The translations under genes were made by a program, and so were the position numbers. From the NCBI GenBank assembly GCA_910578815.1, contig CAJTSE010000034.1:1-18608 (forward strand): a stretch of 18,608 nt of DNA, read 5' to 3'. Below, piece after piece: positions 9,040 to 14,812 of this stretch (within the stretch, counting starts at the first letter, position 1; each line of letters begins with the position of its first letter). This DNA is from an uncultured Acetatifactor sp. Its GTDB lineage: Bacteria > Bacillota > Clostridia > Lachnospirales > Lachnospiraceae. The notes beneath the pieces were generated by a model that was given only the letters and a program-made list of their open reading frames with translations, was not told the DNA's origin and made no database searches.

Positions 9040-9282
9040 CTATTTTGCTACAGGCGCCTCAGATTCGGAAGCCTTATGCCCTTCGGCATCTTCCGATGCA
9101 GTAATATTCTGCTCAATATCATGCTCACCGGCGTCAGCTTTACCTTTCTTCTCATACTTCCTTAACGCTTTCTTCAGCCGCGCATTTTCCGCCGCCAGGT
9201 CAGCGTTTTCCCTTTTCAGCCGCGCATTTTCCGCCGCCAGGTCCATGCCATTCTGCTTTACTCCCATTCCGATCTTTCTCAT
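9040..9282 (-). CDS. Small coiled-coil protein with internal 14-residue duplication
   Basis: An 80-residue protein starting at the ATG at 9282, 13 bases past the capsid stop, with AAGGGGG 8 bases upstream. A longer open frame reaches back into the capsid gene but is an overlap artefact. Residues 13-40 hold two copies of a LAAENARLK unit, 14 residues apart, forming a leucine-zipper-like coiled coil; the rest is charged and probably disordered (Lys/Glu/Ala/Asp). I do not recognise a function. Its place directly after the capsid suggests a head-decoration or assembly role, but that is a guess. Confidence 0.6.
   Translation of the reverse strand: MRKIGMGVKQNGMDLAAENARLKRENADLAAENARLKKALRKYEKKGKADAGEHDIEQNITASEDAEGHKASESEAPVAK
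9173..9243 (-). repeat. Tandem 29-bp direct repeat (42-bp period)
   Basis: Two identical 29-bp copies at 9173-9201 and 9215-9243, 42 bases apart, inside the small coiled-coil gene. Each encodes the unit with LAAENARLK. The period equals two heptads, so duplication keeps the coiled coil in register. Perfect identity suggests a recent duplication. Confidence 0.9.
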
Positions 9283-9295
9283 ACTGCCATCCCCC

Positions 9296-10297
9296 TTATG
9301 TATAAGACATATAAATTCCGGCCCGCTTGTTTTTGTAGCCGTCCACCATACCATACTTGCGGTACTTGGAAATATCAGCGTCTGCATCCGCATTGCTGGA
9401 AGCAGGAATAATATTACTGGCCGTATGCTTATCAAACTTTATAATTGCCGGCTTATGTACAATCATAAAATTGATATTTCTGGCTTCGGCCTGGGTCTGC
9501 TCATAATAATTTGCAATGTCTGCCGCACTGGGGCTGGGCACTTCAGAATACGTGCTGCCGCTCATCGTATAATAGTGTTTGCCGCTCACCGGCGCTGCAT
9601 CCTCGGTCCTGACATAACTTGCGGTGCCCTTACGGTAATGCCCTAGTTCTTCTCCGGGGGCCTTTCCGTCCAGCAAATCAATAGACGTATAAAACCGCGC
9701 CTGCGGAACGGTCTTTTTGACAGCAAATTGTGCCAGAATCTCTCTGGACTTAGTAGTATCAAGGGCCATAACGCTGTTAAGCAGTGTTGAAGTAGCATAC
9801 AGAATCCTGCCCTCCTGGGGAACTTCGTCCTCGTCCATTCTGCTCCACGCGGTAAGCAGCGCATCCAGAAACTGTCCTGCATTTGTGATCGTATCCTTTG
9901 ACTTGGAGATATTCTCCAGGGATGCAAGTGTGGCAAAGGTAAACGCATCCGCTTCCGGCGCAACCTTCTCGCGCATCAGCGTAGCCCCTGCCATGCCGAA
10001 CGCAAGATTTCTGGATTCCTCGTTGTCCATAACATCCACGCTGATTTTCGTGCCCCTGTCATAGTTAAATTTGGCCGTTACCCATTTCAGATCCACCGCG
10101 CCGGTGGTGTAGCCGCTGTTACGGTCATAATCGCCCAGACCTGTAACGGAAATCTGGGGATAAATAATCTCGTTGGCATTTGCTCCCGCTCTGCTCATCT
10201 GCGGGTCGGATGTCAGGTCTGCTGATACGGATGCCCGGCGATAGACCTCATCCAACAGCGATACATAATTTTTTGCTAAAGCGATTGTGTTAGGCAT
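9296..10297 (-). CDS. Major capsid protein
   Basis: A 333-residue protein whose ATG overlaps the scaffold TAA stop by one base, with AAGGAGG 9 bases upstream. Position after the scaffold and the pattern of features fit a HK97-fold capsid of clostridial siphophages: MPNTIALAKNYVSLLDEVYRRAS at the N-terminus, ISVTGLGDYDRNSGYTTGAV, then FNYDRGTKISVDVMDNEES, and the C-terminal MIVHKPAIIKFDKH with YGMVDGYKNKRAGIYMSYT. Residues of about 225-275 (SYVRTEDAAPVSGKHYYTM through IANYYEQ) look like an inserted small beta-type domain, probably surface-exposed. It is made from the same transcript as the scaffold. Confidence 0.85.
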   Translation of the reverse strand: MPNTIALAKNYVSLLDEVYRRASVSADLTSDPQMSRAGANANEIIYPQISVTGLGDYDRNSGYTTGAVDLKWVTAKFNYDRGTKISVDVMDNEESRNLAFGMAGATLMREKVAPEADAFTFATLASLENISKSKDTITNAGQFLDALLTAWSRMDEDEVPQEGRILYATSTLLNSVMALDTTKSREILAQFAVKKTVPQARFYTSIDLLDGKAPGEELGHYRKGTASYVRTEDAAPVSGKHYYTMSGSTYSEVPSPSAADIANYYEQTQAEARNINFMIVHKPAIIKFDKHTASNIIPASSNADADADISKYRKYGMVDGYKNKRAGIYMSYT

Positions 10298-10899
10298 TAC
10301 TTATTTCCTCCTTCATCTTTGATAGGCGGCAGTCCCATAACTGCTCGCATCTGCGCATCGTCTGCGCTGCCGCTTGATCTGTTTACCCGTCCGGGGAAAC
10401 TTCCGGAGCCGATAACCTCAGCTTCTGCCTCCCCGAACAGCATCTTACTGTCTTCCGCCTCGGCAAGGGTTTTCAACGCCGCCGTTATGTCTTCCTTGCG
10501 ATTCTTTGAAGCCCTCAACGTCTCCACATCCAGCAGGGCGGTGATTGCCTTCGCGTTTTTCCCGTTTACTGCGGAAATGGCTTCCTTCAGATCATCGTTA
10601 AAATTCCGCTCTTCAATCTCCTTCTGGTAGGCCGCATCCTTTGCCTTGATACTTTCCTCCAGCTCGGTAATCTTAAGCTTCATTCCGCTGACGTCCGCAC
10701 CCTTAAACTCATCAAGGTCCTTTTTCAGCTGCTGAATGGTACTGTCCTGTTCTTTTACTTTGTCCTGCTCTGCTTTCAGACCGTCCTGTGCTGTTTTCAA
10801 CTGTACGTTTGCAGGGTCAAGCTCCTTGTGATGTATGTCCAGTACGGAATCAATCTGCTCCTTGGAAAGCCCCAGCGCTTCCAGTTCCTCTCTCTTCAT
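10297..10899 (-). CDS. Scaffolding protein (GP20-like)
   Basis: A 200-residue protein from the ATG at 10899, which has AAAGGAG 6 bases upstream; an open frame further upstream is really the tRNA gene. Begins MKREELEALGLSKEQIDSVL, followed by a long coiled coil (about residues 28-95, Lys/Glu/Gln/Leu), then NDDLKEAISAVNGKNAKAITALLD, and an end rich in Gly/Ser. This order is that of Phage_GP20-type scaffolds, which fill the procapsid and are lost on maturation. It directly precedes the capsid gene. Confidence 0.85.
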   Translation of the reverse strand: MKREELEALGLSKEQIDSVLDIHHKELDPANVQLKTAQDGLKAEQDKVKEQDSTIQQLKKDLDEFKGADVSGMKLKITELEESIKAKDAAYQKEIEERNFNDDLKEAISAVNGKNAKAITALLDVETLRASKNRKEDITAALKTLAEAEDSKMLFGEAEAEVIGSGSFPGRVNRSSGSADDAQMRAVMGLPPIKDEGGNK

Positions 10900-10930
10900 A
10901 GTTTTCTCCTTTAACGATGATTTTTTTAAC

Positions 10931-10947
10931 GTGGGAGTATCACCCAC
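10931..10947 (-). other. Small hairpin between tRNA and scaffold gene
   Basis: GTGGG and CCCAC form a 5-bp stem with a 7-base loop, 5 bases past the tRNA 3' end. On the minus strand it is followed by A residues rather than T, so it is not a terminator. It may mark the 3' processing point of the tRNA or protect the 5' end of the scaffold message; both are inference. Confidence 0.45.
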
Positions 10948-10951
10948 AGAA

Positions 10952-11025
10952 TCGCAGGAGCCGGATTTGAACCGGCGTTCTCCGCCTAAGGAGGGCGGCA
11001 AGATTCCAAGCTTCTCCATCCTGCT
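10952..11025 (-). tRNA. Initiator-like tRNA with anticodon CCU (reads AGG)
   Basis: A complete 74-nt cloverleaf on the minus strand. Acceptor 11025-11019 pairs with 10959-10953 except at the end, where A1 faces G72. T8, G9; D stem GAGA/TCTT with A11:U24 and G10:U25; D loop with A14, G18, G19, A20, A21; G26; anticodon stem CCGCC/GGCGG; loop C T CCT T A; variable loop AGAAC; T stem GCCGG/CCGGC with loop TTCAAAT; discriminator A at 10952. CCA is not encoded. The unpaired 1:72, A11:U24, all-G:C anticodon stem and T arm are hallmarks of bacterial initiator tRNA, and by hand alignment from memory it matches E. coli tRNA-fMet at about 70% of positions with identical length. The anticodon is CCU instead of CAU, and position 37 is U instead of A. 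It lies 10 bases after the KTR-gene terminator without room for its own promoter, so it is probably cut from the late transcript. Alternative: a decayed elongator tRNA-Arg(CCU). tRNA identity is strong; initiator function is inferred. Confidence 0.85.
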
Positions 11026-11035
11026 GTAAGATAAC

Positions 11036-11093
11036 AAAAAAAGAGCCGTACCGGAATCATATTACAGATTCCAGTTTCGGCTCTTGGCTCTTT
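11036..11093 (-). terminator. Rho-independent terminator of the KTR gene
   Basis: On the minus strand, AAGAGCCG (11085-11078) pairs with CGGCTCTT (11048-11041), with an inner stem GGAATC/GATTCC, and is followed by a run of seven T (11042-11036). A second copy of the AAGAGCC arm precedes it (11093-11086). The KTR stop codon lies inside the hairpin. It closely matches the terminator after the TIR gene. Confidence 0.85.
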
Positions 11094-11224
11094 GTTGATA
11101 TATTCACTTCTGTCTTGCAGCCTTTACAATAGGCTGGAAAATTTATAAGTACCGTGTCGCTGTACTTTTTAATAAAGTGAGGATAACCACACTTCGGACA
11201 CTTCTGCCAATATGACCGTTTCCT
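11057..11224 (-). CDS. Cysteine-rich KTR zinc-ribbon protein, probable AGG start
   Basis: A 55-residue protein from the proposed AGG at 11224. It has CPKC at residues 9-12 and CKGC at 33-36, a four-Cys zinc ribbon. Between them is the pattern DTVLINFPAYC, and KTEVNIS follows; this matches the cysteine-rich KTR family common in Firmicute prophages and mobile elements. Function of that family is not established; a nucleic-acid-binding or regulatory role is plausible. An in-frame GTG at 11233 exists, but it lies directly against the AAGGGGG ribosome binding site and so is poorly placed. The AGG is 8 bases after it. The gene has its own promoter and a terminator overlapping its stop, so it is a moron within the late operon, next to the tRNA gene. 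Confidence 0.75.
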   Translation of the reverse strand, partial: RKRSYWQKCPKCGYPHFIKKYSDTVLINFPAYCKGCKTEVNISTKSQEPKLESVI

Positions 11225-11239
11225 TACTAACACCCCCTT
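11222..11239 (-). promoter_or_regulatory. Ribosome binding site and AGG start of the KTR gene
   Basis: AAGGGGG is followed by TGTTAGTA and AGG AAA CGG on the minus strand. An in-frame GTG overlaps the last G of the Shine-Dalgarno run and would have no spacing. The AGG is preceded by TA, as in the other three AGG sites. Confidence 0.55.
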
Positions 11240-11273
11240 ATTTTGTGGGCTGCATTAGATTCATCACGTACAT

Positions 11274-11302
11274 ATTGTAGCATAGTATTATCAAGAAAAC
11301 AA
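11274..11302 (-). promoter_or_regulatory. Sigma-70-type promoter for the KTR gene
   Basis: TTGTTT (11302-11297), a 17-base spacer, and TACAAT (11279-11274) on the minus strand, in an AT-rich gap between two genes. The spacing is optimal and the expected transcript start near 11266 leaves a short leader before the ribosome binding site. Confidence 0.7.
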
Positions 11303-11330
11303 TAGGGAATCGAACAAATTTTCTCAACCT

Positions 11331-11519
11331 TTATTTTTTGCACTGTTGCCAAAGGGGCTTATATATACCGTCCTTAACATCCTGCCTATGTTGATTGTAA
11401 TATTCTTTTTCCTCAAGGTATTCTTTCAATGTCATTCCTTTTCTGACAAACGGATATTCCAGCATAATCGGATTCCAGTTATCTATCACATCATCTAATC
11501 CCAGGCTGTCATTCGCCAT
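11331..11519 (-). CDS. Small protein in immunity-gene position
   Basis: A 62-residue protein whose ATG overlaps the last codons of the minor head gene; GAGGGG is 10 bases upstream. It is charged, with a WNPIMLEYPFVRKGMTLKEYLEEKEYYNQH stretch read across residues 15-44 and an end in WQQCKK. I recognise no family. Base composition is AT-rich, like the C-terminal part of the upstream gene. In phage MuF-type polymorphic toxins, the gene directly after the head-protein-toxin fusion often encodes immunity, which makes that a reasonable hypothesis, but nothing in the sequence proves it. Confidence 0.6.
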   Translation of the reverse strand: MANDSLGLDDVIDNWNPIMLEYPFVRKGMTLKEYLEEKEYYNQHRQDVKDGIYKPLWQQCKK

Positions 11520-13416
11520 ATACTTTCATCCCCTCTCTGGAAAATTCTTTGATTACAAGATCCCGATAAAAAATCTCTTTATCTAAAGAATATTTTCCTA
11601 TATCTGACTTATCGCCATAATTCTGCATAAATTCTTGCGCCTCTTTTTCATATCTTATATAGGGAATCTCATTACAATGTTTGCCATTATTCTCTACAAG
11701 ATAAATTATACCATCATTTCGCACAGATGCAACTATTGGAAGCTGCTGTTCTGACATCATCAGCTCGACATCTGGAAGAGATAATTCCGTTGCCGTATTG
11801 TGATTATGGATAAAAGCATACTTTTGATCCTTGTGTTCCTTTAAATAGTCCCAAAGTATTTTTCCTCCTACCTGTGACGATTCGCCATCTGTATGCGGAC
11901 ACTCAATGGCTCCATTTTCCAGATTAACAAGACGCATGTGCTCCCACCCTGTTTCACTCCCCTCCCTTGCAACATCTAATGCCGCTTTACTCAATCCGTC
12001 ATTTATTTCTTTTGCATAGCCATTCAGCTCAATTTTATAGTTCTTATTTTCGTCAAAGTGAACCTGTAACCCTGGCGTATTCGAACGTGCCACTTTCTCA
12101 TATGTATATCGCTTCCATGCTTCCGTCTTCGTCAGGTCAGACGTGCCGCACTCATACCGCAGGCGGTTAATATCCGGCTTTACCCCGCACTTTTTGCAAA
12201 ATGCTTCATACTCTCCTATCCTGCTCTTTATTTTGGACGACACTGTTTTTGCGTCCAGGCCCAGCGCCTCCAAGGCCTCCCGCTCTCGCTTCAGGGCACG
12301 GATATTCCGCTCCATAGACCGCATCTTCTGACTCATGCCGTAATAGTCATAGGTCTTCCCGTTGACCGTTACTGATTCCGGCTCCGGGTCTTCTTTTGGC
12401 AGAGATGATACCCCCTCAAACCATACATGATGCTTGTGACGGCAGTTATAGCCGTTCAACCCCAATGGGTCATTCTCCTTAGCGCCGTCCGCGCTGTACC
12501 CAGTGGCATACCACAGAGACATGATCCTGTCCTGGCCGATCCGGTGCGCTTCTCCGGAATAGTCTGTACCATCCTTTATAAAGTAAACCTTACCCTGCCA
12601 CTGCTCATGATTGGCATGTCCTGTCCCTGTATTTCTGGCACCCCAGTGTTTGGAAACATATACAAGGTTTTCGCCGGTATTCTGTATATTGGCATCCATG
12701 ATCCGCGCCGAAATCTGGTGGGCTCCCGTTCTCACCGCTGCCTTGACCGCCGTGTCAAGCTGCATACTGTAGCCGGAAGCAAAATCAACCGTCCGCAGTC
12801 CGCTTTCTGCCAGACTGTGAACGGTGTCATAAATTACCTGTTCCCGGCTGAAAGCACCGGTACATACTTTTATCATCGCTTTGTCAAGCTCTCTCCGGTA
12901 AAGGCTCTCAACGGATTCATACCCTGACATGGTTTTAAAGCCTGTAGATTGCGCCAGGCTTTTCATGGTGTCTGCTGTCTGCTTTCCCACTGCGTCCACA
13001 ATCTGAGGAAGAAAAGAACGATCTGTCAGTTCCTTTCCCGCCTGTTTCCATACCCGGAGATCATCCAGATAAGACAGATCGGCCGCCTCTTTTAAAAGTT
13101 TCTTATCTATTTTTCCTACCGTGCTTATAATCCCCTGCAGCAACTTCCTGACCGTCTTTTTATGGTCCAGAGTGTTCTTTGCCACAGCCTTCCGGTATTC
13201 CGGATCTGCACGCAGCAGTTTCATGGCCTCTTTGCGTATCCGTGCCGGACTGAAGCCTAATTCATAAAGCTGCTGGGCCTCAATCTCTGCGGTGCGCGAA
13301 TAGGCCATTGTCTCCCGAATTCTGTTTGCTACATCTTTAATAACTTCATGCTCCAGATATTGAAATAAAGGAGACAAAGCACTGCCAATGATCTCTTCCT
13401 GTTCTGTTGTAAGCAT
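11509..13416 (-). CDS. Minor head protein with C-terminal JAB/JAMM-like domain
   Basis: A 635-residue protein; its ATG overlaps the portal stop (TGATG). The N-terminal 330 residues match Phage_min_cap2 (MuF-like) minor head proteins: helical start, then NTGENLVYVSKHWGARNTGTG (about 245), HEQWQGKVYFI and GLNGYNCRHKHHVWFEG (about 315-331). These proteins bind portal and capsid and can enter the cell with DNA. The C-terminal part (about 440-635) is different and more AT-rich. It carries H537-x-H539-x6-S546-x2-D549 in FIHNHNTATELSLPDVEL, the metal-binding pattern of JAB/JAMM proteases, with a candidate Glu in GWEHMRLVNLENGAIE before it. This looks like a swapped C-terminal effector or processing domain, as in phage MuF polymorphic toxins. 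The head part is firm; the protease assignment is moderate. Confidence 0.8.
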   Translation of the reverse strand: MLTTEQEEIIGSALSPLFQYLEHEVIKDVANRIRETMAYSRTAEIEAQQLYELGFSPARIRKEAMKLLRADPEYRKAVAKNTLDHKKTVRKLLQGIISTVGKIDKKLLKEAADLSYLDDLRVWKQAGKELTDRSFLPQIVDAVGKQTADTMKSLAQSTGFKTMSGYESVESLYRRELDKAMIKVCTGAFSREQVIYDTVHSLAESGLRTVDFASGYSMQLDTAVKAAVRTGAHQISARIMDANIQNTGENLVYVSKHWGARNTGTGHANHEQWQGKVYFIKDGTDYSGEAHRIGQDRIMSLWYATGYSADGAKENDPLGLNGYNCRHKHHVWFEGVSSLPKEDPEPESVTVNGKTYDYYGMSQKMRSMERNIRALKREREALEALGLDAKTVSSKIKSRIGEYEAFCKKCGVKPDINRLRYECGTSDLTKTEAWKRYTYEKVARSNTPGLQVHFDENKNYKIELNGYAKEINDGLSKAALDVAREGSETGWEHMRLVNLENGAIECPHTDGESSQVGGKILWDYLKEHKDQKYAFIHNHNTATELSLPDVELMMSEQQLPIVASVRNDGIIYLVENNGKHCNEIPYIRYEKEAQEFMQNYGDKSDIGKYSLDKEIFYRDLVIKEFSREGMKVYGE

Positions 13417-14798
13417 CAGTCTTCCTCTTCGTCGTCAGGATCATCATGATCCGACTGATTTACCAATTCTTTAGCACAATCCTCACTAAGCGCATAGGCA
13501 TCCATGAGATACCATATTTTGAGCTGCGATATTTCAAAGGACAGCGCATCATTACGCTTTCTTTCGCGCTCGGCTTCCCTGTCCGTAATATAAGAATCAT
13601 CATAGTCAATCGTGACTTCTCCGTCTACATTCCAGCTGCTGCCCAGGAATGTGTTCGAATACCACAGCACTGCCTTTACAATGTCCTGAATATACTGCGA
13701 TGCTTCAAATCTTTGCCGGTTAAGGTCCTGCATCTGGTCCTGCCTGTTACCGATGTACTCCGTGGCTGTTGTGATCCGCCCGTTTTCGAAGGTATATTTC
13801 TTCGTGCCGTAACCAAAAGACATTGAAAGCAGCGATAGCAGCAGTTCAAACACCTTTGTGATCTGCTCCACCCTGATCTCCGGATTATACTCGTGGTATA
13901 CATCATCCCGATCCGGCAGTTTCTCACCAAGCAGTACAAATAATTTCTTAATCTGCTCGTTTGGTGTAATCGGATGGCCGTTCTTGTCGAACTTACAAAG
14001 CATCTCATTGATAAGCACCAGCTTTTCGCCTTTGTCAAGATCGCCAAACAGAATATTATAGCAAAGGTCCAAGCCTTCAAACACAGGAATTGAATTCAAA
14101 ACCTTGGGAAATCCATATCCCTCCATATTGTCAAGGTTATTGACCTCTGCCGTACGCATCACAGCAAATGGTTTAATATCTCCCAGATTCACTACAATCT
14201 GCTGATCCTCCAGTTCTTTCCCCATATTGTCAAACACATGTGTATCAGAGGTATATTTTCCCTGCTCATCCACCCGGAAAATCACAAGCGTTGTGCGCTT
14301 CTTACCGTTTACCAGACTTGAACCAGAGAAAGCAGCCTCTGTTATCACATCATTTTCTACTGTGAGCGGTATGTAACAGTCTGCATCCACATAATTCAGC
14401 TTTATTTCTCCACCCTTTGTCTCTCCGTTTGAAAGAAACTGCACATTGTCAACCCGGACATAACATGCAGCCGTGCCATTTGCAGATACCTTCTCCAGCT
14501 GGCGGCGGTACATGGTATCAAAATTACTCCCCACAAACACATTTTTGATATATTCGCATTGCTCATCAGAGCCGGAATTGATCTCCACCACTTCACAAAG
14601 ATTCGCATCATCATTGCAGCACCGCTTTGCAAAGTTCATCCGATGCAGACGATAATCCTCCCCCTGGACTGTCTTCCGCCTGTGGAACTCCATTTCCCTG
14701 TTTGCATACCAATCATCACACAATTTAATCACTTCCTGCGCTTCTGTGTTGATCGTATAGCCTTCCTTCTGCAAATACTCCTTTACACAATTCTCCCT
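13416..14798 (-). CDS. Portal protein (SPP1 gp6-like), probable AGG start
   Basis: The portal ring is the DNA gate of the head. From the proposed AGG at 14798 it is 460 residues, close to the family norm. It contains LCDDWYANREMEFHRRKT, FAKRCCNDDANLCEVVEIN, a central beta-rich clip/stem region, SMSFGYGTKKYTFENGRITTATEYIG (typical of SPP1-like portals, before the long helix), and an acidic end (DDPDDEEED). The only conventional start is a TTG at 14774, 3 bases from an AAAGGAG, which is too close. The extra residues MENCVKEY before LQKEGYTIN complete the usual N-terminal helix of this family. An in-frame TAG (14811-14813, also the stop of the upstream gene) limits the start to a short stretch holding no ATG or GTG, while AGGAGG lies 8 bases before the AGG. 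Confidence 0.9.
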   Translation of the reverse strand, partial: RENCVKEYLQKEGYTINTEAQEVIKLCDDWYANREMEFHRRKTVQGEDYRLHRMNFAKRCCNDDANLCEVVEINSGSDEQCEYIKNVFVGSNFDTMYRRQLEKVSANGTAACYVRVDNVQFLSNGETKGGEIKLNYVDADCYIPLTVENDVITEAAFSGSSLVNGKKRTTLVIFRVDEQGKYTSDTHVFDNMGKELEDQQIVVNLGDIKPFAVMRTAEVNNLDNMEGYGFPKVLNSIPVFEGLDLCYNILFGDLDKGEKLVLINEMLCKFDKNGHPITPNEQIKKLFVLLGEKLPDRDDVYHEYNPEIRVEQITKVFELLLSLLSMSFGYGTKKYTFENGRITTATEYIGNRQDQMQDLNRQRFEASQYIQDIVKAVLWYSNTFLGSSWNVDGEVTIDYDDSYITDREAERERKRNDALSFEISQLKIWYLMDAYALSEDCAKELVNQSDHDDPDDEEED

Positions 14799-14812
14799 TA
14801 CCGTTTCCTCCT
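14796..14812 (-). promoter_or_regulatory. Ribosome binding site and AGG start of the portal gene
   Basis: AGGAGG overlaps the terL stop and is followed by AAACGGTA and AGG GAG AAT on the minus strand. Between the in-frame TAG and this AGG there are only GAG, GAA, ACG and GTA codons, so no conventional start is available near the strongest Shine-Dalgarno sequence of the region. Confidence 0.7.

Noticed and set aside
10952..11025. Ordinary elongator tRNA-Arg(CCU) carried for codon usage
   Set aside because: The 1:72 mismatch, A11:U24, U37 and fMet-like arms do not fit a normal tRNA-Arg, although a decayed one cannot be wholly excluded.
10900..11037. N-terminal extension of the scaffold protein
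   Set aside because: The open frame is a by-product of the tRNA gene; the ATG at 10899 has an excellent ribosome binding site.
14772..14774. TTG as start of the portal gene
   Set aside because: AAAGGAG lies only 3 bases away and the family's N-terminal residues lie upstream; AGGAGG fits the AGG at 14798 much better.
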